Shown here: positions 50,601-59,089 of the stretch, piece by piece | How positions within the stretch are numbered: position 1 is the first letter of the stretch | How the letters are laid out: each line of letters opens with the position of its first letter | From: a virus | Strand: one strand, 5' to 3' | Virus record (IMG/VR): IMGVR_UViG_3300032268_000973 | Span: 119,358 to 183,357 of that record | Length of the DNA: 64,000 nucleotides | Made by a program: the position numbers and the translations under genes | The notes under the pieces: model-generated | Seen by the model: only the letters and a program-made list of their open reading frames with translations | The model's database searches: none | Told to the model about the DNA's origin: nothing

Positions 50601-51179
50601 ATGACAGCTACTGAAGATCTCCAAAAAATCATTGACTACAAAGGTTCGAATAGTTTTGTTAACAACATCGCATCAAAACTTCAAATGTATGGATCTCTAA
50701 CAGACAAACAAAGAGAAACAGCCCTAAATCAGATCAGAAAAGAGGAGGACCAAGAGAAGGTTAAAAGAATGAACTGGCCTACCATCGGACAAACGATCAA
50801 AGTTGGTAGAAAAGTTGGGGAAGGACTCAAGAAAAAATACGGTTTGAAGTTTAATCCCGTGTTACTTGACATCACTTCTCTGAGAGCGGTTTCTTCTAAA
50901 GCGGTCCTTTTCACAGGAAAAATGACCATCAAAAGAGGGAATGTTTGCACTTGTTGTTTGAGAACTTTGACTGATGAGTTTTCGATGTTGACTGGAATGG
51001 GAAAGATTTGTGCTGGTCATCTTGGTGTTACATATATCACAGACGCTTCTGAAGTTACTCGATTCAGAGAAGAATATCTTCAAAGAGTAGAAGAAATTGG
51101 GGAAATGGAATTTTGGGTTCCAAGAAACCAAATCGTAAAGTGGGACGGATCCACAAGCCGAATTTTGAGATATATGTAA
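50601..51179 (+). CDS. Hypothetical zinc-binding phage protein
   Basis: 192 residues. Basic, helical first half; then NVCTCCLRTLTDEFSMLTGM and GKICAGHLGV form a CxxC...C..H cluster that resembles small zinc-binding domains in phage proteins. The likely role is nucleic-acid binding, by composition only. Served by a consensus promoter and followed by a strong terminator, so it is a single-gene unit. Confidence 0.6.
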   Translation: MTATEDLQKIIDYKGSNSFVNNIASKLQMYGSLTDKQRETALNQIRKEEDQEKVKRMNWPTIGQTIKVGRKVGEGLKKKYGLKFNPVLLDITSLRAVSSKAVLFTGKMTIKRGNVCTCCLRTLTDEFSMLTGMGKICAGHLGVTYITDASEVTRFREEYLQRVEEIGEMEFWVPRNQIVKWDGSTSRILRYM

Positions 51180-51181
51180 TC

Positions 51182-51218
51182 AAAAACCCCCAACATTGTT
51201 GGGGGTTTTTATTTTTTT
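51182..51218 (+). terminator. Intrinsic terminator
   Basis: CCCCCAAC (51187-51194) / GTTGGGGG (51198-51205), loop ATT, flanked by AAAAA and TTTTT. Confidence 0.92.
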
Positions 51219-51260
51219 ATAAATTGATGATATATATGTAAAAAATTACATATAATATTG

Positions 51261-51659
51261 ATGGAAAAATTCGATCCTTATCATCAACATCTATTAGTAA
51301 AATGTTGGGCAACTAATCCTCCGAGGGAAGAGGAGGTATTAAACAAATGGTTTATAAACTTAGTTGAAACGGTGGGGATGAAAGTTGTGGCAGGACCTAC
51401 AAGTATATATGTTTCAGATCCAGGTAATGAAGGGTTGACAGGGACCGTCACCCTTGCTACTTCTCATGCTTCCATTCATATTTGGGATAATTTGGAGTTA
51501 CCCATGATACAGTTTGACATTTACAGTTGTAAGTGTTTTACATTGGAACAAGTCATGGATTGTTTCGAACCATTCGGACTTGTGAAATCTGAATGGATTA
51601 TGATTGATAGGAACGATAAACCAACAATCATTTCAGAAGGAAGTTGGTGGAAAAAATAA
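51261..51659 (+). CDS. S-adenosylmethionine decarboxylase proenzyme
   Basis: 132 residues from ATG 51261; a TTG sits one codon before. The prokaryotic class (SpeH-like) is recognised from GNEGLTGTVTLATSHASIHI, then QFDIYSCKCF. Ser68 of TSH is the self-cleavage residue that becomes the pyruvoyl group, His73 and Cys90 match the processing and catalytic residues, with Thr in place of the usual Glu before Ser-His. It makes decarboxylated SAM for spermidine synthesis. Terminators on both sides make it a single-gene unit. Confidence 0.75.
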   Translation: MEKFDPYHQHLLVKCWATNPPREEEVLNKWFINLVETVGMKVVAGPTSIYVSDPGNEGLTGTVTLATSHASIHIWDNLELPMIQFDIYSCKCFTLEQVMDCFEPFGLVKSEWIMIDRNDKPTIISEGSWWKK

Positions 51660-51690
51660 GTGGTTAAAATTAACCACTTATTTTTTTTTA
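51657..51690 (+). terminator. Intrinsic terminator after the decarboxylase gene
   Basis: AAGTGGTTAA / TTAACCACTT inverted repeat (51658-51679), then a T-run to 51689. The hairpin overlaps the stop codon. Confidence 0.88.
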
Positions 51691-51739
51691 TAGATTATTT
51701 TCTTTACTTTTAGGGGTTGAAACTCACTAAAAAAAAGAT

Positions 51740-51919
51740 ATGAACAAATTCAAAAAATCAGAGTTGGCACTATTGGTATTGGTGTTAATTCTCATCATGA
51801 TATCGGAATACTACTTTGTATTTCTGAACGAACCTCTCAAAGCCATCTTTATCGGGTTATGGTGCCCTACCATTTTAGGATTCGTAATGATTTTTAACTT
51901 AAAAAAAAGAAATGGATAA
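51740..51919 (+). CDS. Small two-pass membrane protein
   Basis: 59 residues: LALLVLVLILIMISEYYFVF is one hydrophobic helix and AIFIGLWCPTILGFVMIF another, with a KKR end. It overlaps the next membrane protein by 8 bp (ATGGATAA), a coupled pair. Function unknown. Confidence 0.6.
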   Translation: MNKFKKSELALLVLVLILIMISEYYFVFLNEPLKAIFIGLWCPTILGFVMIFNLKKRNG

Positions 51920-52274
51920 CATAGGGATTTTAATTTTGTCAATATTTGTGATGATAGCATTTTTGGTTTTCATCATCGCATCTATTAAAGAAATCTCCAA
52001 AATGGAGAAGGAACCGTATCAGTATAAAAAACCTGTATTCGGTAGAGACGCACTTTTTTACATTTTAGAAAATTTCTTCAATGATAAAAGTTTATCTGAA
52101 ACAGAGAAAAAATCTTTATTGAAAACAATCGACAGGACCATTTCTGATATGGAGTCCGATGGAATGTATTTTCCTGAAGAAATTAAAGATGAACTCGAAA
52201 AACAACGTGAAGAACTTTACTGTGAGTATAGTGGATTACCTTCACCCAAATCATATAACACAGACCAAGTCTAA
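51912..52274 (+). CDS. Membrane-anchored helical protein
   Basis: 120 residues. N-terminal transmembrane helix (GILILSIFVMIAFLVFIIAS), then a charged helical domain (YILENFFNDKSLSETEKKSL). Co-expressed with the 59-residue membrane protein. Unknown function. Confidence 0.6.
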   Translation: MDNIGILILSIFVMIAFLVFIIASIKEISKMEKEPYQYKKPVFGRDALFYILENFFNDKSLSETEKKSLLKTIDRTISDMESDGMYFPEEIKDELEKQREELYCEYSGLPSPKSYNTDQV

Positions 52275-52278
52275 GATT

Positions 52279-52515
52279 ATGAAAAAGGAAATAAAAGTTG
52301 AAATGCGTAAATCCGCATTTGTTGATTTAGAAGATTATTGTGTCGGATCAATGGGAGACAGAAAAGGTAAAGGTGACTTTTTGGAAGTCACGGAATGGAC
52401 TAATGGAGAAGGATATGATATTCACATAGAAGACTCGAGTGGGTCAACTCGATTCATGTTGACTTGGGGACAGTTCGAAGCGATGAAAAAATGTATAAAA
52501 GTAATTGATAAATAA
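52279..52515 (+). CDS. Hypothetical small beta-rich protein
   Basis: 78 residues from ATG 52279. Beta-rich: SAFVDLEDYCVGSMGDRKGK, YDIHIEDSSGSTRFMLTWGQ, ending in a helix. An open frame beginning at 52159 overlaps the previous gene and is not preferred. No family recognised. Confidence 0.6.
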   Translation: MKKEIKVEMRKSAFVDLEDYCVGSMGDRKGKGDFLEVTEWTNGEGYDIHIEDSSGSTRFMLTWGQFEAMKKCIKVIDK

Positions 52516-52579
52516 AATAACTATGGTATATATTGATGTAGAGCCATAAAATAATAATTTTTTATTATATTTATACCTG

Positions 52580-53392
52580 ATGAAAGTTTGTATCAAAAGT
52601 CAAAAGTCGGAAGTCAATCAGGGCCAATTGGAGGTTATTTCTTCATTTATTAAATTCCTACAAAGCCAACTTCCGTTATCTTCAGAGGTAGAGGTCAATC
52701 TTACTAGTGATCGAGATACAACCGTTACCACTGGTGTAAGAATGCCAGGAAACAAAATGTATGTTTTAGCTAAGGGAAGGATGTTGATTGACATTTTGAG
52801 AACCATATCTCATGAGTGGGTCCATGAATATCAATATCAGAAAATGGGATTGGATGACAAACAAAAAATACAAGACATCGGGGGTCCCGAGGAGAATATG
52901 AGTAATGTTCTCTCAGGTATTTTTATTAAGAAGTTCGACAAACAAAACCCTGACTTCAAAAACAGACTTTACGAAGCTAAAAAAGTCGTTTCTTTTCGGA
53001 GAAAAAAAGATCCCATTGATGATGAAATAGAAGAAATAGAAAGAACGGTGGAGGATTTGTCAAGAAAGGGAATCGAAACATCAGTCGAGGATGTTGTTAA
53101 GGCATTCAGAAATGGTGTTGAAATCGAAATTCCTATAATGGTTTGGGCTAAATTGGAAAACACGCATTCCAACCTCATTAAGATGGGTGAAATGGATAAG
53201 GTAAAGAAAATTGCTAAAGAGTTTAACAAAACCAATCCAATGAAATTAGCTAAAGATCTTAAGAGTGGAGTTTATGATAGACCACTAATACTTAAATTTG
53301 GAGACACATATTATTTGGTCGCTGGAAATACTCGTTTGTCTACAGCGGCAGCTTTGGGGATGAGACCAATTGTAATCATAGGGGAAATTTAA
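52580..53392 (+). CDS. HExxH metallopeptidase-like and ParB-like fusion protein
   Basis: 270 residues. ILRTISHEWVHEYQYQKMGL (about 72-91) has a HExxH zinc motif (HEWVH) as in small zincins; a Glu/Lys-rich connector follows (about 135-215). The C-terminus RPLILKFGDTYYLVAGNTRL followed by ALGMRPIVIIGEI resembles ParB/sulfiredoxin-fold domains with the (A)GNTRL loop. This pairing on one chain is unusual. It may be a peptidase with a regulatory or DNA-linked module; activity unproven. Confidence 0.65.
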   Translation: MKVCIKSQKSEVNQGQLEVISSFIKFLQSQLPLSSEVEVNLTSDRDTTVTTGVRMPGNKMYVLAKGRMLIDILRTISHEWVHEYQYQKMGLDDKQKIQDIGGPEENMSNVLSGIFIKKFDKQNPDFKNRLYEAKKVVSFRRKKDPIDDEIEEIERTVEDLSRKGIETSVEDVVKAFRNGVEIEIPIMVWAKLENTHSNLIKMGEMDKVKKIAKEFNKTNPMKLAKDLKSGVYDRPLILKFGDTYYLVAGNTRLSTAAALGMRPIVIIGEI

Positions 53393-53408
53393 AATTATAA
53401 AAAATTAG

Positions 53409-53804
53409 ATGGAACATCAGAGTTCAAACAGAGATAAGTCAAAGAATGGAACTGCATTTGAAAAGGAATTTACAGATTTGACAGGTATCGAAAAATTAAG
53501 AAAAAAAGACAAACCTCATTTCATCAATTCTCACGGATTAAGTCAAATCGTTGATTTTGATTATAAAACAACCATAGGAGGGAATACATCCTGCATAGAT
53601 GTATCAACCACTTTCAGGAGTGATAGACTGAAACAAAAGGCATATAATGCTTTGATGATGAAGCAAAATGCGAATGTGGACTGTAAATTTTATATGGTGG
53701 TTAAATCATTAACTGAAAATGGTAAGACCAAGAAACCTGTATTGATCGAAGGTATGGATGGGGTTTTAGAAATTGGTGAATTTATAAAATTATTGAACAC
53801 CTGA
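53409..53804 (+). CDS. Possible PD-(D/E)XK nuclease-like protein
   Basis: 131 residues. GTAFEKEFTDLTGI resembles the first helix with a Glu seen in nuclease-like proteins, followed by VDFDYKTTIGGNTSCIDVST (possible D...xDxS core) and RLKQKAYNALMMKQNA. The Lys of the motif is not obvious, so the nuclease call is weak. It ends in a 15-bp overlap with the convergent gene at 53790. Confidence 0.45.
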   Translation: MEHQSSNRDKSKNGTAFEKEFTDLTGIEKLRKKDKPHFINSHGLSQIVDFDYKTTIGGNTSCIDVSTTFRSDRLKQKAYNALMMKQNANVDCKFYMVVKSLTENGKTKKPVLIEGMDGVLEIGEFIKLLNT

Positions 53805-54452
53805 TTGTTTGTTTTCTTTGAATTCGTAAAAGAAATTGTCTTCATCTCCCACGGACCACTTGGTTCCTTTTTCACAAATAAATTCTTTGGTCGATACTTT
53901 AAAATCGGGTTTATTTATTCCAAATGGGGTTAGTGATTGATCATAAAACAGAATTCTATTGTTAGGTTGAGCAGCAAACTGTCCATTATCCAATTTGATG
54001 ATATTGAATGATTTATGTTCATTCGGAGTTTCAGATAAAGACACATTGATCTCATTTGGTTCTGAACTACAGGAGTCGATTGTGAACATATACTGACCTT
54101 TATAAAACTGTTTATCTTTCATATAGACCATTACGTCTAACATAGATAATGTTTTCTTTTCAATCACAGATATGTTGTAAGAAAATGCATCCCATATCTC
54201 CAAAAAATCTAAAGGTAGTAATTCTTCATCAACTACGTCAGTTTTCCAAACATAAGCGGAAATTGGTAGCTTGTCATAAAGAGCTCCGTAATTATCTAAC
54301 AGTGATTCGATGTATAAAGCTTTCCCTTTTACTGATTTGACACTTACCCAATAACAAGGTTCAAACTCACCAAATCCTTTCTGAAAATCATAAAGGTATT
54401 CTTTCCTTATGTAACATTGTACGGGAGGAATATTCGCAACTAAGTAACTCAT
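53790..54452 (-). CDS. Conserved phage hypothetical protein (minus strand)
   Basis: 220 residues beginning SYLVANIPPVQCYIRKEYLY, DFQKGFGEFEPCYWVSVKSV, with YGALYDKLPISAYVWKTD. The block reads as well conserved and folded, and I associate it with proteins of large aquatic phages, but no function is established to my knowledge. No signal peptide. Confidence 0.65.
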   Translation of the reverse strand: MSYLVANIPPVQCYIRKEYLYDFQKGFGEFEPCYWVSVKSVKGKALYIESLLDNYGALYDKLPISAYVWKTDVVDEELLPLDFLEIWDAFSYNISVIEKKTLSMLDVMVYMKDKQFYKGQYMFTIDSCSSEPNEINVSLSETPNEHKSFNIIKLDNGQFAAQPNNRILFYDQSLTPFGINKPDFKVSTKEFICEKGTKWSVGDEDNFFYEFKENKQSGVQ

Positions 54453-54503
54453 ATTGATAAATAGAAATTATATTGTTATTTTTAAATTATAAAAGTTATT
54501 ATT

Positions 54504-54848
54504 ATGGAATTAAATAAGTTTTTAGAGAAAGTTTCATGGAAACTACACAGAGTCAGTTTCAAAGTTAGTTTATTTACTATTGGGTATTATGGAGATTCTT
54601 CATCATTCAATTTTAGATTTTTTACGGTTCTTAATAAACTCCGTGAGAGCTCATTATTGGCGTTTTCCTTCAGGTTACCAAATAAAACTCATGTTAAGAG
54701 GTTTGTTGTTGACCATTGGGATTTTTTGTTTTTAAGACATTCTTTATATAAAAAATTTGAAAGGTTAATTGATAAGGAATTGTGGACAGTTAGAGGACTT
54801 ACAAAAACTGAAGAATTCAAACGTAGACTTTTGTCAAAATTATTCTGA
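54504..54848 (+). CDS. Hypothetical basic protein
   Basis: 114 residues, Phe/Lys-rich; FLEKVSWKLHRVSFKVSLFT, FRLPNKTHVKRFVVDHWDFL. It ends 20 bp before the leader-bearing gene at 54869. No family recognised. Confidence 0.55.
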   Translation: MELNKFLEKVSWKLHRVSFKVSLFTIGYYGDSSSFNFRFFTVLNKLRESSLLAFSFRLPNKTHVKRFVVDHWDFLFLRHSLYKKFERLIDKELWTVRGLTKTEEFKRRLLSKLF

Positions 54849-54868
54849 TTTCATGGTATTTATATACA

Positions 54869-55585
54869 ATGAGAGATCTTATTCGAAGAATTTTACGAGA
54901 GGAAACAAGTGACAGATTTGGGCCATTGATTAAAAAGTTGTTGGGCAAAAAAATGCCAGCGGCTTATGTAGACCAAATTTGTGATATTCAAGTTGAAAAG
55001 TTTTCATACGAATGGGGAGACACATATAATGTAAAAGTGATTTTTGACATAGGATCAGGAATTGATCAAGTTGATCACGAGTCCATGCTTTGGGAAATTT
55101 ATGATTTGATGTATACATATTTTTCAGTGTCTGCAAATGTTGGATTAGAATTTACTCGTGGTTGTAAAGAAGGGATAAATGAACAATCTGAAGACAAACT
55201 TGTTCCACTAATTCGAAGATTGTTACGTAAAAGAATTATTGAAACCTATAGTGATGAGGTTTGTGACATCAAAGTCAATGTTTTTAATACCCGAAGTGTG
55301 GATTATAAGAGATATTGGATTGATTTGATATTTGATGGTAATAATCTATCCTCCATTTACAGTATCAAAAATATTATGGATGAAACCAGCAATTTGGTTA
55401 AAGGTTATTTTAATATTCAACCATTTATGAATTCCCAAATTGTTGATGGTTGTGAAGAGGAACAACTCAAGGGAGAACAAAACGAAGGTGAGATCACCGA
55501 AAGATGCTGGAAAGGTTATACTCAAAAGGGTATGAAGACAATGTTTGGCAAACGATATCCTAATTGTGTTAAGAAGAAAAAGTAA
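54869..55585 (+). CDS. Leader-bearing protein with duplicated domain
   Basis: 238 residues. MRDLIRRILREETSDRFGPL is a leader ending in L-x-E. The segment FGPLIKKLLGKKMPAAYVDQ...CDIQVEKF is repeated from about 110 as LVPLIRRLLRKRIIETYSDE...CDIKVNVF, so the domain is duplicated. The end ITERCWKGYTQKGMKTMFGK has the CWKGYxQxGMK motif seen on small proteins of large phages. Possibly packaged in the head; activity unknown. The stop overlaps the next start. Confidence 0.65.
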   Translation: MRDLIRRILREETSDRFGPLIKKLLGKKMPAAYVDQICDIQVEKFSYEWGDTYNVKVIFDIGSGIDQVDHESMLWEIYDLMYTYFSVSANVGLEFTRGCKEGINEQSEDKLVPLIRRLLRKRIIETYSDEVCDIKVNVFNTRSVDYKRYWIDLIFDGNNLSSIYSIKNIMDETSNLVKGYFNIQPFMNSQIVDGCEEEQLKGEQNEGEITERCWKGYTQKGMKTMFGKRYPNCVKKKK

Positions 55586-56127
55586 TGAATTTACACGAAA
55601 ACATAAATAGGATAAAAGAAGTAATGGGGGTTATTTTAGAACAAGAAGATTCTTCCATGTTTGATTTTAATAAGACAACTTACGTTCCTGAAGACAAATC
55701 AATTGTCGGGGCTTACATGATTATAGGAGAAGATGAGAAAACAATAGAAGTTCTCAACATCAAGGAAATTCATCCTGAGGATAAGTTTTATATGGACGGT
55801 GCCAAAGTTTATCATTTGAGTGTCAAAAAGGCAAGACTTCCAAAGTCTCAAATTGAAATTTTAAGTGGTGTAGATGATAAGGAAGGATTCAATTTTATAA
55901 AAATTCCTTATTGGTTATATAAGAAATTAGAGTTCGATTTGAAAGTTGAAAGGATTGAAGGGAAAAAAAGATTAGACATAACCGCAAAACAAAGTAAGGA
56001 CAAAAACTTTTTAACTCAAATTAGTGATCCGAATGTTGAAACATACATATCTGTGGTAAACCCTGATAAATCAGGTATGGATATGTTAAAATATACAATA
56101 CTCAGAGGGGTAAAATACATGGACTAA
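55585..56127 (+). CDS. Leader-bearing hypothetical protein
   Basis: 180 residues. NLHENINRIKEVMGVILEQE is a leader almost identical to those at 57165 and 57809, here ending I-L-E-Q. The body is alpha/beta (YVPEDKSIVGAYMIIGEDEK, MDGAKVYHLSVKKARLPKSQ) and unrecognised. Its ATG overlaps the previous stop (TAATG), so the two are coupled. Confidence 0.6.
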   Translation: MNLHENINRIKEVMGVILEQEDSSMFDFNKTTYVPEDKSIVGAYMIIGEDEKTIEVLNIKEIHPEDKFYMDGAKVYHLSVKKARLPKSQIEILSGVDDKEGFNFIKIPYWLYKKLEFDLKVERIEGKKRLDITAKQSKDKNFLTQISDPNVETYISVVNPDKSGMDMLKYTILRGVKYMD

Positions 56128-56208
56128 CTAAAGACTCAAAATAAGAATTGGGCTCTTGACGATGTGTCAAAAAACAATTAAATTATAATTCTTAAACAAA
56201 TTTTATTT

Positions 56209-56547
56209 ATGGATATTTTACAAATCATCGGATGGGCATTGTCCGTCGCAACAGGATTATTTTTGGGCAAAGGCGCAATCGAGAAAATCATCGGGACCAA
56301 AGAAATGGTGGGGAACTTTGCTTATATGAAGTTAGAGAAGTATAGACTTCTCACAGGTATAGGAGAATTATTGGCAGTTGTATTATTGTTGATTCCAATG
56401 ACCTCATTGTTCGGAGCAATTCTAATTGCATCTTTCATGAGTGCCGCCGCTGTAATGCACTTATCTCTTATGGGTGGAGCCAAAACTTATATTCCCATTT
56501 TGGTAGGAGTGGCAGGTCTCTTAGGACATTTTCTAAGAGCTATTTAA
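56209..56547 (+). CDS. DoxX-like membrane protein
   Basis: 112 residues with four transmembrane helices (about 5-22, 45-65, 66-88, 93-110). GWALSVATGLFLGKGAIEKI, KYRLLTGIGELLAVVLLLIP and the end fit the DoxX-like family (PF13564 style). The role of these proteins is poorly known. A terminator follows 6 bp after the stop, so it is a single-gene unit. Confidence 0.7.
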   Translation: MDILQIIGWALSVATGLFLGKGAIEKIIGTKEMVGNFAYMKLEKYRLLTGIGELLAVVLLLIPMTSLFGAILIASFMSAAAVMHLSLMGGAKTYIPILVGVAGLLGHFLRAI

Positions 56548-56552
56548 TGAAG

Positions 56553-56581
56553 ACCCTCACCCAAAAGGTGGGGGTTTTTTA
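56553..56581 (+). terminator. Intrinsic terminator, copy 1 of a conserved type
   Basis: ACCCTCACC (56553-56561) / GGTGGGGGT (56567-56575) with a T-G wobble at one position, CAAAA loop, T-run. The same hairpin recurs at 57116 and 61260. Confidence 0.92.
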
Positions 56582-56616
56582 ATTTCGTAGATATTTATAT
56601 GAAACTTAAAAATCAT

Positions 56617-57075
56617 ATGAAAAAAATAATAAGATTAACCGAATCAGACTTAACAAGATTGGTTAGAAGAGTAATTAAAGAACAATCAGATATGAGAAAC
56701 TTATCGATTATTTATGATTGTTCAGGACTAGATGCATCAGAAGTTGAATTAAGTGAAATAAATTCAATAGTAGATGGTTTATATGATGCAACAAATGGAT
56801 TAGATTTTGGTTCAAACTGGGATGAAAATGGTATTGTTCAAGCATTAGAACAGGGTGATGGTCGATTAGCCAAATCCGCCAATCAATTATTGGCTTGTTT
56901 TATGAAAAGAATGAGTATACCTATTGTCGATAATAATCCTTTACTAACAATATGTAAAAAGGCATTTACTACAGGTATAAATGTTCCAGGGTTAAGAACG
57001 GATTTCGGCGATAAGGATAACAAAGCCGCAGCACAAAAGGCTTTAGCTAATCTTGGAATTATGGGTCGAATATAA
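56617..57075 (+). CDS. Leader-bearing hypothetical protein (ITESxL type)
   Basis: 152 residues from ATG 56617; an in-frame ATG at 56599 is an alternative. MKKIIRLTESDLTRLVRRVI followed by KEQ is the clearest leader of the window. The body is a helical domain with SIIYDCSGLDASEVELSEIN, LAKSANQLLACFMKRMSIPI and TICKKAFTTGINVPGLRTDF. No known family. Terminators lie on both sides. Confidence 0.65.
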   Translation: MKKIIRLTESDLTRLVRRVIKEQSDMRNLSIIYDCSGLDASEVELSEINSIVDGLYDATNGLDFGSNWDENGIVQALEQGDGRLAKSANQLLACFMKRMSIPIVDNNPLLTICKKAFTTGINVPGLRTDFGDKDNKAAAQKALANLGIMGRI

Positions 57076-57115
57076 TTTATAAAGTAATGTAAGTTATTGA
57101 TGGGATAACAAATTA

Positions 57116-57142
57116 ACCCTCACCCAAAAGGTGGGGGTTTTT
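57116..57142 (+). terminator. Intrinsic terminator, copy 2
   Basis: ACCCTCACC (57116-57124) / GGTGGGGGT (57130-57138), CAAAA loop, T-run to 57142; same stem as at 56553. Confidence 0.92.
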
Positions 57143-57164
57143 CATTACACAGATATTTATTAAC

Positions 57165-57785
57165 ATGAATCTACAGGAAGATATAAATCGGATTAAAGAA
57201 GTGATGGGGATTAACGAAAATCGAAATCTTTTTTTTATAAGAAGACAGGACGAATTTCTTGAAGATGTGCTTAACTCGTTCGATTGGGTGGAAGCTCAAG
57301 AATCGAATACTTTTGAAGAATATGTCGAGGATATTTTGAGGCACTCTATAGATTCCTTATTTGGTTATAATAATATTCTTGTGACTAATGAAGAAATAGA
57401 TGAGTTAATCCCAACAGCTCTTCACATATTACGTAGTAAAGAGAAACTATATAACCAAATCAAAGGATTTTGGTATAGACAATTATCTTCAAGAGTCGAT
57501 GAATCAAAGGAAATGGTCCCATTAAAAAGAAGAATACATTTATTAGATGAATACATTGAACTTGCTTACGATTGGCTATCACCAAGAAGATTTGATAACT
57601 TTGAACATTTTCTAAAGAGAGTTGTATTCTCAGCAACAAGAGATTTCGTTCACGATGAAATGGGAGGAGAATATAAAAACCAGTTGGATATTCGTGATAA
57701 GTTTGAGCCAATGGTTGTGGACTACATCAAGAGAAATAAAGAACTCTATGATAAGATTTATAATTATTATATGTCCAACATATAA
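57165..57785 (+). CDS. Leader-bearing protein with two helical repeats
   Basis: 206 residues. Leader NLQEDINRIKEVMGINENRN, then two copies of a roughly 90-residue helical repeat. Its pattern is RR..(D/E)FLEDVLNSFDW...FEEYVEDILRHSIDSL and later RR.HLLDEYIELAYDWLSPRR..FEHFLKRVVFSATRDF. The same repeat is present three times in the next gene. Function unknown. The architecture suggests duplication of a small structural or packaged domain. Confidence 0.65.
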   Translation: MNLQEDINRIKEVMGINENRNLFFIRRQDEFLEDVLNSFDWVEAQESNTFEEYVEDILRHSIDSLFGYNNILVTNEEIDELIPTALHILRSKEKLYNQIKGFWYRQLSSRVDESKEMVPLKRRIHLLDEYIELAYDWLSPRRFDNFEHFLKRVVFSATRDFVHDEMGGEYKNQLDIRDKFEPMVVDYIKRNKELYDKIYNYYMSNI

Positions 57786-57808
57786 GGATTGCATCGATAG
57801 TTATTGAT

Positions 57809-58753
57809 ATGAATTTACAAGAAAACATAAATAGGATTAAAGAGGTCATGGGGATCAATGAGAGCTATGATCTTTTTTTTAAGAGGAGAGAGTCTCAATT
57901 CTTAGAACATTTGATTTATGCTTTCGAATGGTTGGACCCAAAACGATTTAATAGTTTTACAGAATTTGTTTATTCGATTTTGGATCACGCGATCCTTACC
58001 TTTTTTAATGCCAGTGGCAATTGGAAATTGGAACCTGAAGAACGAAAAAAAGCTCTCCCACTTGCCCTTCAAATATTGCGTAGTAACGTTGATCTTTTTG
58101 AGAGAATTAAAGATGAATATAATCAGAATTTTTGGGCGACGGATGAGGACTTTTGGGGAATAAATGAAAGTAGAGAATTGGATTTTTTCAAAAGGAGAAA
58201 GGATCAAATTTATGAATTTATTGTAAGTGAATTCGGTAGCACCCTTCCATCATTTTATGATTCATTCGAAGATTATCTTTCAGATATTGTTAATAGCACA
58301 ATCGATCAATTTTATTTTAAGTCCGACAGATCTTGGAACCCTTCAGGAGAAAATGTTGGTCAACTCAGAGAATTCATAACAAGACTCATATATAATGATC
58401 GGCCACTTTTCAATGAGATGAAAAGTTTTTACTATGACAATAACCCAAACATTTCTGAAGAAGAAATGATGAATGAGCAAAATACATCCGCATTTGTTAA
58501 ACGAAGACTACCTGATCTTATAGATGGGGTTCTCCAAGCGGCAAAATGGTATTCTCCGAGAATGATGCCCGACTTTGACACATTCATATATAGAGCAATA
58601 TACTCGGGAATCATAAATGTAATCCCTGATGACTATCTCGATTCAAATATCGAAGAAATTAGAGAGCTAGAAGAAACACTACAGAAAACATTCCTTACCG
58701 ACAAGAACTTGTTTAATCAGATAAAAGCAATCTACGACAAGGGGATGATGTAA
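57809..58753 (+). CDS. Leader-bearing protein with three helical repeats
   Basis: 314 residues. Leader NLQENINRIKEVMGINESYD, then three repeats (FFKRRESQFLEHLIYAFEWL, FFKRRKDQIYEFIVSEFGST, FVKRRLPDLIDGVLQAAKWY), each with a second helix such as FTEFVYSILDHAILTFF. The third repeat is preceded by another leader-like peptide, SEEEMMNEQNT. Paralogue of the 57165 gene 23 bp upstream. It converges with the minus gene at 58757. Confidence 0.65.
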   Translation: MNLQENINRIKEVMGINESYDLFFKRRESQFLEHLIYAFEWLDPKRFNSFTEFVYSILDHAILTFFNASGNWKLEPEERKKALPLALQILRSNVDLFERIKDEYNQNFWATDEDFWGINESRELDFFKRRKDQIYEFIVSEFGSTLPSFYDSFEDYLSDIVNSTIDQFYFKSDRSWNPSGENVGQLREFITRLIYNDRPLFNEMKSFYYDNNPNISEEEMMNEQNTSAFVKRRLPDLIDGVLQAAKWYSPRMMPDFDTFIYRAIYSGIINVIPDDYLDSNIEEIRELEETLQKTFLTDKNLFNQIKAIYDKGMM

Positions 58754-58756
58754 TAC

Positions 58757-59089
58757 TCATACTGTCTTACAAGATTCAACAGGAGTTAAAACCTTTTCAC
58801 CACCAGAGTTAATCACAAAACCATACTTAGGTCTACTCCACACCCATTCATTCAAGATAATATCCGCGGTACACTTAGTCACGGAGAACATCGATGACAA
58901 TGTTTCGATGATTTCCTTTCGCTGATCGAACCAACTACCCTTACCTCTATTTATTGGTCTATTGTCGAACCAATCCTCTTGTCTCTCTACATCAAAGGTT
59001 TGCACAATATCCCCCAAGAAATCCATCTCGAGTATGTATATCTCAGGATACCTCAAATCCAAATACTTAAACATTAACTTCTTCTTCAT
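58757..59089 (-). CDS. Hypothetical protein (minus strand)
   Basis: 110 residues, minus strand: KLMFKYLDLRYPEIYILEMD, then GDIVQTFDVERQEDWFDNRP and a helix near NEWVWSRPKYGFVINSGG. No motif recognised. Part of a minus-strand block with the phosphoesterase and glycosyltransferase. Confidence 0.6.
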   Translation of the reverse strand: MKKKLMFKYLDLRYPEIYILEMDFLGDIVQTFDVERQEDWFDNRPINRGKGSWFDQRKEIIETLSSMFSVTKCTADIILNEWVWSRPKYGFVINSGGEKVLTPVESCKTV

